Below are positions 12,526 to 23,530 of a stretch of DNA of 64,000 bases, one piece after another; within the stretch, counting starts at the first letter, position 1; each line of letters opens with the position of its first letter. This DNA comes from Cyanoderma ruficeps (taxonomy: Eukaryota > Chordata > Aves > Passeriformes > Timaliidae), in assembly GCA_008694505.1 (NCBI GenBank), contig VZDJ01000047.1, forward strand, positions 1,497,927-1,561,926, given 5' to 3'. The notes below the pieces were generated by a model. That model saw only the letters and a program-made list of their open reading frames with translations, did no database searches and was not told the origin of the DNA. The translations under genes were made by a program, and so were the position numbers.

Positions 12526-13789
12526 GGCAAACAGCTGTTTTTGTGCATCTTTCTTTGTGAGAAAAGTCATGAATGCGATGTGTGATCTTCTGTCATGTTT
12601 CTCTCCCCTAACTGGGCGTGGGGGGGTGAAAAATTCTGTGGAAGCAGCAGAGTGAGAAGCGTGGTGTGAATGGAAGGGGGAGTGTGAGTCAGCACATCTG
12701 AACCGGGGACTGAAAGCGGCGCTTTACCAGCGCTGTGCCTGTCAGAGCTGCAGGGAAGGGCAGGGAGCAGGAAAACCCTCGGCACTGGGCACCAGTGGCT
12801 GCCCCGGGCTCATCTCTCCCCTCCCCGGGGTCGTGGGGTTTGGGGTTTGGTGTTTGGTGTTTGTTTCAGTGCCGCTCTCCCCTGTTCTCCCGCAGGTATC
12901 TGCCACAGCAGCAGGACCTGGTGCTGCTCAGCCTGCAGCCTGCTGCTTTCCTTTTCTTTTTCCTTTTTCCTTTTCCAGCATCAGCAGTGATGGAAAGGCA
13001 GCTGCAACCACAGCCCGATTTTCTCTGACAGTTTTTTCTTGTTTGGATTAATGAGATCCCAACAGGCCGCGCTCCCCCCTCACCCCGGGCTGCTCCTAAG
13101 GCAGCAATCGCCTCCCTTTGTTGTGCAAAGCGAAACGACCAGTTAAGCGTTTTTGCACAGCAAAAAGCAGAACCGAGCAAAATCAGCGCCGTGTGCCACT
13201 GCCGGGAACCTGCTGCTGCTGTCAGAGGGGACAGGGTGACAGCCCTGGAGCCGAAATGGCTCCTGTGTCCAAAGGTGCTGCTTCCCGGGGGATGGGAGAT
13301 GGGAGATGGCTGTGGCCGTGACAGCTCCGGGTTTGGTGTTTGATCTGAGGTCAATAAAACCCCCAAAGCTGCCAGGTGAGCTCAGGGACTAATCCCTGCC
13401 CCGTGCTGGTGTGGCTGCTGTGCCACCACACCTGCAGAGGCCTCCCCCAGGGGACAAGGCTGTGGGGAGCAAATGCTGGGAGCAGGGGGTGGTTTTGTGG
13501 CAGGTTTTTCTCAGCAAGGCAGAGGACAGGTTCTGCAGAGAAGAAAAATGCCTGGGAATGCTGCATCCAGCCCTGGCTGGAAGACAGAGCAGGGACAGGG
13601 AGCAGAGAACACATTCAGAGAGAATGGACAGGGAAAAAAAAAAGCCACCGAAGTTTCTTTACAAGGTTTTGAATTTCACATTATCACGTAGTAACCATTT
13701 TGCTAAATACAAGCATATTTTCAGTCACATACAGACAGCTAAATACAGCATTATTTTCACATTTCATTACAGTGCATAACAAAGCGAGG
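12526..13789. other. Gap between the convergent VBP1 and RAB39B transcripts
   Basis: About 1.3 kb separates the predicted 3' ends. It is moderately GC-rich with short open frames on both strands, none with recognisable content or splice support. I see no gene here. Confidence 0.5.
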
Positions 13790-16668
13790 ACAGTGTAAAG
13801 TACGCTTTTATTCTGGAGGTTCTGAGCAAGTTCAGTCTAACATGCAGATTGTTTTTAACATGTGGCAGAGACCACAGAAAGTTAGCTTTTGCTTTTTTGC
13901 TTTTTTTTTTTTCCTCTTTTTGTCCTAAAGTATAAGAGCTCCTGACCTGTAGCCTGGGAGAGGTATCACCTTCTGATTTCTCAAAGTCCCTCTAAGTCAA
14001 AGCATTAAAACCAGTTGTTAGAAAAGAATTCTTAGCATATCCAATAAGTTCTTCATCTTAGAAAAAACATTCCAAATTTTGTACAGATGAATCTACATTT
14101 CCTATATTTTAATAAGCTGTCTAGAAAATGCAAGGAATTAGAAAAAGATGTAGATAATGGTTTCTCTATCATTTAATATAACAATTTATTAACTCTAAGT
14201 AGTTAAGACCGTGTACATTTTCTTCTGTACTGTTCCTCTTTAGAATTCCAACACTTCCGCATTTAAATTGAAGATTCACTCTGGAATTTCTCCCTGGGAG
14301 CAGTAAAGGGGAACATCCAAAACCCATTAAATAAAATACTGTCTCATGAAAAGTGATCTTTCCTCTCTGGCCAGGCTCTCACACAGGGAATTACAGAATT
14401 TGGCTATTGCTAAAATGTCTGATCCAACTCCCCACTCCGGCTCTGCCCTTGGGGCTGCTGCCGTCCTCAGCCACACCTTGTGTCCAGCTGGCCCCTGAAA
14501 AGCTGAAGCAGCTCCTTGGTGGATTTTCCATGCAGGGAGCAGCAGCTGAGCCCTTGGTGCTGTCCCTGCCTGTGTGAAATGCAGTCAGCTGCTCTGAGCA
14601 AACCTGCCCCGGCGTCTGCCCAGTTCCCGGGTGTTCCCCTGCACCCACCTTTGCTCACCCAGATTCTGTAAAGGCCATACTTCTCTCTCTCTTTTTTTTT
14701 TTTTTAAATCTTCAGGGCACTCAGCTACAAGTGCCTGGCATTCCCTGGCCTTTAGCAGAGGTGTTGGATGAATTCACAGCCTATCCAAGCAGTGACAAAA
14801 TCACCAAGAGGTGCCACTGCCACCCCCCTTGCTGGCATCTGCTCCCTGTGCCCTCCCAGCAGGTCCCCTGCAGAGCCCAGGAACTGAAATTGTTCCTAGA
14901 ACACCAAAAACAAGTGCTCAGGGTTTGGGTTGTTGGGTTGGGTTTGCTGCAGGTTTGGGTTTTTTTTTTTTACAGCTTGGAAACTGCAGGTTTTTTCTTA
15001 ATACAGACCTGCCCCTGTGCTGCTGCAAACTGTGAGAACAGGTTCAGAAGGAGAAACAGCCTGAACTCAACAGCAATCACAACCTCTAGTTCTGTAGACG
15101 GGGCAGATTTAAAAAGCTGGAACAAATATTTTCTTTTTCTCTACTCAGAGGCCTAAAATAAACACTAGATGCTTCCTGTGGCTTTTACCTAATCCCCCCC
15201 TCCTGCCCACTGCAGTTTGGTGTCTAAAGCTTTCAAACACAAGTAAAAAAGTCACCACGGTTTTGTTTGTTCGCTTTCAATAGGCTGAACTTCCCTAAAT
15301 TGCAGTCACCCCACTGCACTTCAAAAGCTTGGGTTAAAATTTGGCAGAAGCAAAGCTCTTAAGTGGTGAATGGCATTCCCAGAAAACAGCCACCTTGATA
15401 CAGCTCTTGTGACACGGCTGCCATGCCATGATGGCCAACCTGAGATGGATCCTCTTTTGTCAAACTAAAACACGGAGGAAAACAAATTTTACTCTGGAGT
15501 GTGTCTTGAGGCTTTCCTTCCCACCTGCTCAGACATTCCTGCTGTGTGTCCCACCTTCCCAGGGCCAGCTCTCTTCCACAGAGACAGAAAATGACACTTT
15601 AACAGCAGAAAGTACCAGTGGAAGCTGTTGCTTTCAATGCTATTTAACTTCTTTAACAGTAAATCTCACCTTTTAGGATGTCTGATACACCTGAGTTAAG
15701 CTTTTCAAGTTTTTTACTTTGTCGGGTTTCTTTTTTTTCCCCTCCCTCCTTTCCATTTGTGACCTGGCTGGTAAGGCCATCCCAGTGCTGTTCCTGACAC
15801 AGAAATGCTGTGTCCCACCTGGCTGCAACAGCCCAGCCTTAAAACAACACCTGAGGACATGGTTCTCTCCTTATGCTCTTGATCACTTAATTCTAATGGA
15901 AAGCCCTGAACTTGGGGTACTTTTAAGGTACTCACCCAGGCAGTAAATGAGTAAAAATTGCATTGAATAATCCCTACTGCAGCAAGAGCTGCCACTTAGA
16001 GTCTTGGTTCAGCACAGCAAGAAAAACACTGTTAAGGGAGGAATCATTTAAATTTTAATTACCAATCAAATAACTACTGTTTTCCTCTTTAAATCCCACA
16101 AAATACTCTTTGCTACCCAACTAGGTTCAAGAACATCAGAAAGGAAACTCAGAAGTGTGCATATCATGTCAGCAAACTTCTCCTGTGGAACTGACCTGAT
16201 GAGGAAATGGTACCTGTGCTGCCTTTAGACCTTCCTGGAAAGAAACAGCTGACACAAACCAAGATGTCCTTCTGCCTCCTCTCTGTCTGCCTGTCTGTCA
16301 GTATCCATCCTGTGGCTCCAAAAGCCAGCAGGGAGCTATGGGTTTACTTAAAAGAGAACCTGTACAGTACCCTGGCACGTACCAGCTCTGTACACTCCCT
16401 CCTGTGTTGTGCAGCCCCTCATTTCTGCTTCCTGTCTCCTCACAACATCCACATGCACCCTCACTCGCTCTCCTTCGGGTTTGCAGCCCCCAGGTCTGAA
16501 AGGTTATTTGGAACAGAACATTTCTTTCCAGGGTCTGTCCCGGTGTCCAAAACAACGTGGGAGGCTGTTCACAACGGGAGCGTTGCTCTCCCTCCTGTCA
16601 CACCGAGTTCACTTAGTAAAGCAGGTTTGGTTAGCAGAGTCCATCACCACTGGCCTCTCTAGAGGAGC
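13790..16668 (-). other. RAB39B: RAB39B 3' UTR
   Basis: The roughly 2.9 kb downstream of the RAB39B stop on the minus strand is non-coding and ends near an AATAAA read on the minus strand (plus-strand TTTATT, 13807-13812). A similarly long 3' UTR is known for mammalian RAB39B. The plus strand carries T-runs near 13897 and 14691 that read as A-runs in the transcript; their role is unknown. The end point is inferred from the signal alone. Confidence 0.55.
13807..13812 (-). terminator. RAB39B: Poly(A) signal of RAB39B
   Basis: AATAAA on the minus strand. It is the most distal clear signal before the gap to VBP1 and gives a 3' UTR of about 2.9 kb. Confidence 0.45.
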
Positions 16669-19600
16669 TCAGCACAGGCACCGCCTATCTGACTTCACCA
16701 CTTCTTCTGAAGAGTGCACTACGTTGGGGACAAACCCGCTCTTTACCCCTTCCCATCCCTCCTGGATGGAAATGTCCCCCCTTTTCACCAGCTCGTAAAT
16801 ATCCCTGGTGAGGTCAGTGAAGGCCTTCTCCACGTTGATGGCGTCCCGGGCCGAGGTCTCAATGTACTTCATGCCGTAGGCAGCAGCCAGTTTCTCTGCC
16901 TCGTGCCTGGTCACCTGGCGCTGCGTGTCGAGGTCACACTTGTGGCCCACCAGCACAAAGACAATCTGGTAGGGCTGGACGTGCACCTTGGTCTCCTCCA
17001 GCCACTCGTGGACGTTCTGGAAGGATCTGCGGTTTGTGATGTCAAACAGGAGCAGTCCTCCAACCGAGTTCCTGTAGTAGGCTCTGGTGATGGACCTGCA
17101 AGACAAGGAGCCACAGCAGGGCTAGCTCACAGCTGGCTGAGTGCAGGGCCTTTTAGAAAGCAGCTTTACCACCACCCTGTCGACCCTGCAGGATACAGGG
17201 CAAGAGAAAGCCACCCAGACCATGCCTCAGGACTTCTAGCTTGTGCTCTGTAGAGCTTGTCATTTAAAAGGAAAATTTATTTTCCTTAAGGATTTCACTC
17301 TTGGGAAACCGTCCCACTGATTTATTATGGCTCTCTTCAAAATCCCCACCACCACTTTTTTTTTTTCTCATGGATTTCTCTGTGTGCCCCTTGTGACAGT
17401 TGAGTGCCACCCCCCACCATGTCAGTTCTCTGGACACCTCATCTCACTCTCTGGTTTAGGAGCACTGTGACGACAAATCAAAGGATTCAACTGCAACCAA
17501 ACACCTGCTCTCTGACAGCCACATAAAAGCTGGAGGTCAGAGATCTGGAAGGCTGATGATGGGGTTGTAGCTCTCAGGGCCCTGGGATAGGGATATCCAC
17601 ACATCCCTACAGCTTCTCCCACTACACAACTGGATCAAAGTGACTCTGCAGTGACAGGACACCGTCACTGTTAGTGGCACTGACAGGAGCAGCCCTTCGG
17701 ACCTCCCGAGAAACGGCAAAATGATACAGGAGCTTCCGAGGAGAATCTGCACTGACACTGCTCGTGTTCCTGCCAAATGCTGACAACATTCAATAGGCAC
17801 TAAAAAGACCCCGGAGCTGCAGGCTGGAGAATGGAATGCATCTCCCCCAGCTCTGCTGGGCCAGGCCAGCCCGAGGCAGGCAGCAGCAGCACAGGAAATC
17901 AGCAAACACAGGGTGATGGGGCAGAGCTGAGGCCACGAGGCTGAGCGGAGCTACAGCTCAGTGACTGCCACACAAAGGAAAACCAAGAGGCTGATGAGCA
18001 GTGGTGTTTCTGCAAGTCATGGATTGCCTCTAAATCCAGAAGAAATGATCGATTTCAGTCCCTGGAGGAATTCACATTCAAACCTGAACTTTCCTTGCAG
18101 GAGTAATATAAGCACTGCTGCATTTTTACCTTAGGACAAGTGTTTTCTTGGCTATGCAAGACTCTTGTTAGGTGCTGTCTGGTCCTGTAGTGTGTGTGTG
18201 TCTGTCAAAATTGCCCCAAGAAAGGATGAACTAGAGTTTTCAATGATTCTTTTATCAACAAACACATAGTGATGGGTGAAAATTCACAGACAAAACTGAA
18301 GAAAGCCAGAAGCAGGGAAAGAAAAACATAGTCGGCTGTGTTTGGATAATTTCTCCTCTCCAACTGATTGGCTTAGGGACAATAGTCACTCTGCACATTT
18401 GGCACTGAGGGAATTAGATCTGCCTTTTGCTATCTGGCCAGCTGCAAACAGATATTGGCACTTTGAATTCACCCCCACACTGCCACGGACGTTGCTGCTT
18501 CTCCCTTGTGTTCTGTGCAATCAGCCCTGGCTCCTCCCGCCAGCAACAACAATGCCTCAGGTACTTCTGAAAGACATGACGGGATCCAAGCTGAATGCTG
18601 CTCCGAGGTAAAATCAGGTGAAGGTCTCAGTGCCTCTCCTGAAAGCCTTTTCCACAACTGTTTTCCTCACCAATCTGCAGGAGGCAAAGCACATTGCCTT
18701 CGTGCATCCCTCCCCAGTTCCCTCCGGAGATTTCTGTCTCCCCTCCTCCTGCCACACTCACACACTGCTGCAGAGCACCACAGGGACCTGCACCTACTTT
18801 GGCCAAGTTTTAACACACGGGCAACACCTCTAAATGGGAACTGTCCCCTGCCCTGTCCCCGTGGTGGGGACACTGCACCCAGGGTTGAGTATTTCCCTCC
18901 CAGCCAAGGGAGAGCTGCTGGCTGGAAGGAAACAGCTCTTCTGGAGGTGGTGGGACACAGTTCCAGGGAGTGAGGCCTGCACAGGCTTTTGCTTTTGCTG
19001 GCATTACACAACATCACGTTCCAGACAAGGAAATAGCAGTAACTGAGCAACAAGAGATGGGCAAAACCCGCTGGATCCGGGAAGAATTGGACCCTGCTCT
19101 TCTACAGCTCCAAAGCGGCCCCAACACTGCCCCAGGCAGAATGTTTTTGGGGGCTGGTCTGGCAAAATAGAGTGGCACGCGTTTAACTGTAATTTAAGCC
19201 TTGACTGCACAGAAATTGCTACTAATTTATGGAGAGTGAAAGAGCTCACGACAGGGGGTCAGGAGGAGAAAAATTGTAACACAGCTGCTGCTCAGAGAAT
19301 GCCAAGGTGTTGTCAAAATAACTACAGTGGTTTTGTCCTCGTGGGGCAGCTGTGAAACTATGCAAAGCAGACTGGAAATGCTCAAATCTGAAATAGGGGA
19401 GCTCACTCTTACGGATTTCCCTCTTAAGAAATTCCCTGTGCTTGACAAATGACAAAAAAAACCAGTTTCAGGTTTCTGGAGAGCACCTGCTCCATTGTGC
19501 CTCTTGCCTATGACAAGTCCAAGGGGCTTTGGCTTATTCCAGTAATAGCTAATTCTTGTCTCTGGCCAAGAAACCAACCTTGGAGGAGGAGCCCAAGAGT

Positions 19601-21341
19601 CTTCATGGGGCACAATGTGTCACAGGGCTAAGAGTGATTTGAAAGGGATAAACACAAACCAGATTTTACCTTTTTTGGTTTTTTTTACATTTCAGAGTGC
19701 TCCATAAAGGCCCCTGGGTTTGCTCCAGCTTTTCACACTGGGAATTCAAGTCTGCGCTTTGCCCAAGGGCATTTCAAAGTTGCACAAAGGGTTGTTTTTG
19801 GGTTTTTTTTTTAATGCCACCGACCATTCCTGCCCCTTGCACTGTCCCTGCCCTGGCAGGCTGCTGCCCACCGCAGCAGTGCAGCTGCCCTTGTGCTGAA
19901 GGTCACCTGCTCATCGTGCCGACAACCCCGAGGGGCAGCCCCCAGCACCGAGGGGATGCAGCCCCCAACCTCCTCGTGTGTGAAGGAGAAGAAACTCCAG
20001 GCACCCGACAGCTCCTGCTCCTCACGGCAACGGCAGGAACAGGGGACAGCACTCAGGTGTGTGCTCTACAGAGCTCGGCCAGACATCCAAAGCTGGAAGC
20101 TGATGCAACTGCGAGCTAAAGCACCTCCTCTCTCGGCAGAATAAAGCGCCAGCTCCTCGCCGGCAAGGCTTCGAGGGAGCAGAGGGGAAAACCTGTCAGA
20201 GGATAGGGACCGACCACTGCACACCCTGGGCCAGACACGGCAGTGCCACAGAGCCAGGGAAGGTGGTGAGAGAGGAGTTTTCATCTGCTGAATGAAACCA
20301 AAACATTCCTCAGGCCGGTCATCAGAGCACAGAAGCAGAAGCTCAGTGATGCTGCACAGGGATGAGGAACACAGGAAGTGATCCCAGAGGGAGCAGGATG
20401 GAAGAGCAGGTGAGGGTTAAAGACACGTGAAAAATACAAGCAAACAGGAGGCCAGGAGCTGCCGGTACACTCACAGCCCTGCAAAATGAGCACAGTCTGA
20501 GCAGCAGGTCTGAGCCCCTCTTTGGCCGGGGCCGAGCCCGCTCCAACCGGGGATACTGCTTTTCCCACACAGCGCTGTGGGAAACTTGGCACGGTCCCAC
20601 ATGCTGCCTTTATTTTACTCCATCGTGACTTGGTTACTGTTGCTTAAGCTCCCAAATTGTGCTCACGCAGCGCTCGGCGTGGCACTCTCCAGAAAGCACC
20701 TGTCATCCCCGCACAGCCAAGGGTTTGTCCCGACCTTTCTCTGTCCTACGGAGAGCTGAGCCGTGCTGTCGCAGCAGAGCACCGAAACACACATCGCACC
20801 GCGTTTCGCGAGGCTCAGCCCGAGCGTTCGGCTGTGAAACATCCTCCGCACCGCGGGGACGCGGCGCTTTCCCTGCCAGCTGCATCCGCTGCTGCACGGA
20901 CATCCCCGGGCTGCCGAACCGCGGACCCAGCGCAGCCTCGGGCCGCGCACATCCACACCTGCACATCCCGCGCACCTGCGCGCCCCTTTGGGGTGGGCGC
21001 GGATCCCAGCGATGGGGATGGGGGGCACACGAGGTGCCAGTTTGACTTTTCTTTGTCTCATTTCCACACGCCTCACCCCCCCGCCCGCCCAAGCCGGGGC
21101 CCGGCCCGCAGCCCCCCGGGTCTCACCGGAACCGCTCCTGCCCGGCCGTGGCCCAGATCGGCAGCTTGATCCTCTTGCCAGGCTCGATCTCCACCAGCCT
21201 GGAGAAGAAATCCACGCCCACGGTGGGGTCGGAGATCTGGGCGAAGCGCCCCTCGGTGAAGCGGCGGATGAGGCAGGACTTGCCCACGGTGGAGTCGCCG
21301 ATGACGATGAGGCGGAACTGGTAGAGCCAGATGGCCTCCAT
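16669..21341 (-). CDS. RAB39B: RAB39B small GTPase, two coding exons, with an altered DxxG region
   Basis: Exon 1 is 21341-21127 and exon 2 is 17095-16669, joined within an Arg codon (CG/G) with a GTGAGA donor and TTGCAG acceptor. The product is 213 aa, the usual RAB39B length. Visible motifs: P-loop GDSTVGKS (residues 15-22), switch I DPTVGVDFF (38-46), Gln68 in TAGQERF, GHKCDLD for the guanine base, ETSA, and a C-terminal CLC for double prenylation. Family role: a neuron-enriched Rab on endosomal and Golgi-derived vesicles, with the mammalian orthologue linked to X-linked intellectual disability and parkinsonism. Odd point: residues 60-67 read LPIWATAG where RAB39B and nearly all Rabs have a Gln at 61 and the Mg2+-site Asp at 64. 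Both differences are single A-to-C changes in the sense strand, nine bases apart in a GC-rich exon, so a sequencing or assembly error is possible. The rest of the protein is intact. Confidence 0.95.
17096..21126 (-). other. RAB39B: RAB39B intron
   Basis: A single 4.0-kb intron, GT-AG on the minus strand. I see no further exon or RNA gene; open frames inside lack homology I recognise. Its 5' end (20700-21126) lies in the CpG island. Confidence 0.8.
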
Positions 21342-21615
21342 GCTGCTGCCGCCGGCCCCTCAGCGCCCGCCCGCCGCCGCGCCGCCCATGCCCGGCCCGC
21401 GGGCCCGGGGGCGGCCGGCCTCAGGCGGGGCCCATGGCGGGCGGCCCGGCCCTGCGCGCTGCCGCGGGCCCGTCACCACCGCCGCATCCCGCCGGCCTCC
21501 CGCCGCCTCAGCGCTGCGCACAACGCGGGGCTCCCCCCCCGAGGCGGCGGCCCCGGAGCCGCCGAACCGGCGCTGGAAGCCGGCCGCGGAGCCTGCCTTC
21601 TCCCCGGAGCCGGGG

Positions 21616-21685
21616 TGAGGGATGCGGGATGAGGGATGCGGAGTGAGGGATGCGGAGTGAGGGATGCGGGGTGCGGGATGTAAGA
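21616..21685. repeat. 14-bp minisatellite upstream of RAB39B
   Basis: TGAGGGATGCGG(G/A) starts at 21616, 21630, 21644 and 21658, exactly 14 bp apart, followed by degenerate TGCGGGATG units to about 21705. It lies about 275 bp upstream of the RAB39B ATG. Confidence 0.8.
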
Positions 21686-21786
21686 TGCGGGGTGCGGGGC
21701 GCGGTGCCGGTGATGCAATGGCGGCCGCGCGGTACCGCACTGCCGGGAGGGGCCGCCAGCCCCGGAACGCGGCGGTGCGGGAGCCG

Positions 21787-21840
21787 GGCGGGGCGGGGCG
21801 GGGCGGGACCGTGCGGGGCCGGGCCGGGCCGGGCCGGGGG
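21787..21840 (+). promoter_or_regulatory. G-rich tract (GC boxes, G-quadruplex candidate) upstream of RAB39B
   Basis: GGGCGGGGCGGGGCGGGGC is followed by four GGGCC repeats ending in a run of five G. The runs satisfy the simple four-G-run rule for a quadruplex and contain Sp1-type GC boxes. Function is inferred. Confidence 0.6.
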
Positions 21841-22139
21841 CATCCCGGCGGCGAAGGCATCCCCGAGCCCGGGCAGCGCTCACCGTCCTCAGCGCTTCGC
21901 CAAGGAAAAGCGGGGGTCGAGCAGGGCGCGCAGCACCTTGCTGTGTTTTAACCCCGAGACTTATTCCTGGAGAGATTCAGGCTCCCCGCTGCTGCACTGG
22001 GGGCTTCGTTCCCGTTGAAATCTACCGGAGGAAACAAGTGGCGCTTCTGGAGAGCCTCTGCACCGCCCCGGGGTCACCTGCACCGCACCTGTCTGGAAAG
22101 AGGCAATGGTAACAGAAGGTGTCTTACTCACAAAACCAA

Positions 22140-22218
22140 ACAAATACACATGCTCACACACATACGTGTGTGTCTGTGTAAATATATATAGTGTGTGTGT
22201 ATATATGAGGTGTGTACA
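22140..22218. repeat. CA/TG and TA dinucleotide block with a perfect ACAC...GTGT palindrome
   Basis: CACACACATACGTGTGTGTC is followed by ATATATATAG and GTGTGTGTATATATG. Alternating purine/pyrimidine sequence of this sort can adopt Z-DNA or cruciform forms. Confidence 0.75.
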
Positions 22219-23464
22219 GCCTCAAAAATTAGCAATTACAGACATGAAATACCCAGCAACTTAAATACCACGTGTCTTAAATGCATTTTCCCTCACTTTG
22301 CTCAGGTAGGTACCGGGCTCTGAGTGGCCGTGAACATCCCGCAGTGCCAGCACAGACACCTCAGACTGCCAGTCCCAGGTTTGTCCCAAACAGTGCCACT
22401 GCCACAGCAGCACACAGCCACTCTTCCCTGGCTCCGTGGGATATGGCTGAGTTTGAGCACCTACTTTTAAAACTCTTGCCAGAGCAGAGTTTTCCCTTCC
22501 CAGGAAGGCAAAATTGACATGTATATTATTAAAAACAGTGAGTAAAATGTCTGTGTTCAGTCAGACACAGAAAGGAGGAATACTGACATTTTTAAAAAAT
22601 TTATGAATGTGTTGGTGGGTTTTCTAAAAAATAAAGATGGTTTTATTAAAAGCTCCTCCTTCATGACCACTACTGAAATTAATGCATTGAGAGTGGCTGT
22701 TATATTCATTAGGTCCTCAGAAAAAGGGCATCTGTATAGACATGAGACAGTTAGCCACCTTTTAAATTGGACTAGGACATTAGAGAGACCATTCCAAGTC
22801 TTGAGGAATAAATGGCAAGGAACTTTTCCAATATTCTTTGAAATATAATCTATTTATTAAAAAAATAACAACCCCAAAAGATCCTACTATAACCTACCTC
22901 AGGACAGGAAAGGAAATTGATGAAGCAATCTACACTGCAACAGCAACAGTGCAACAGAAAAAATATTAAACCTATAAATCCAAGTTAGTGGTACATTATC
23001 CAGTGACTCATTGCCAGCGAGGCTTTGTGGGGATGTGGTGCACTTTACTGAATGATTTCTGAGTACTCCATGCCCATTAGTTGAAGCCCACAAGCCATTG
23101 TGGTTTCTCTTCTCTGTTTTTTTTTTATTTTTTTCTCTTCCCTGTGTGCTTGAACATGCTTTCCCTTTCTTCCACAGGTCTGACCGTGCTCAGGCAGGGC
23201 AGAGTCACCCACCAGCAGCGTGTCCAGGAGCAGCTCCATGCCCACTGAGAGTGGACATTTCCTGGCATGACCTTCAATACCCAGAGCACCTTGGCTTGCA
23301 GGGCTGTGCAGAGCTGAGGAGAACACCAAGGTGCCCAGCAGATCCTGTTGTAGCTGGAGAAATTCCTGAAGCATCTGCCTTCCCCAGGAAATCAGCTTGC
23401 AGGACCCTGTGGTGCAGATATTCTGTTCATCTTCTCTGAGCACGTGCATAAAGATGAACACCTG

Positions 23465-23530
23465 CTTGGTTCAGGTTGCTCAAAGGCCCATCTAACCTGG
23501 CCTTGGCTGGATTCCCTCTAAATTGATAGT
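23465..23530 (-). mobile_element. CR1-type LINE fragment (antisense, short)
   Basis: GGTTGCTCAAAGGCCCATCT followed by AACCTGGCCTTGG resembles the reverse complement of the conserved CR1 stretch near its 3' end (GGAGC-TTTGAGCAACCTGG). A short relic only; no coding capacity. Confidence 0.5.

Larger units (their letters stand above)
20700..21960. promoter_or_regulatory. RAB39B: CpG island at the RAB39B promoter and first exon
   Basis: Very CpG-rich DNA spanning exon 1 and about 600 bp upstream (plus-strand 21342-21960). It carries a 14-bp minisatellite (from 21616) and runs of GGGCGGGG (21787-21808) and GGGCC (21818-21840), which are GC-box and G-quadruplex candidates. There is no clear TATA. 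Long open frames on both strands here are composition artefacts. Confidence 0.75.

Noticed and set aside
16714..17253. 179-codon plus-strand frame opposite RAB39B exon 2
   Set aside because: Shadow of the strongly biased RAB39B coding strand.
20988..21883. Open frames of 100-214 codons around RAB39B exon 1
   Set aside because: Same CpG-island artefact; the only frame with recognisable protein is RAB39B on the minus strand.
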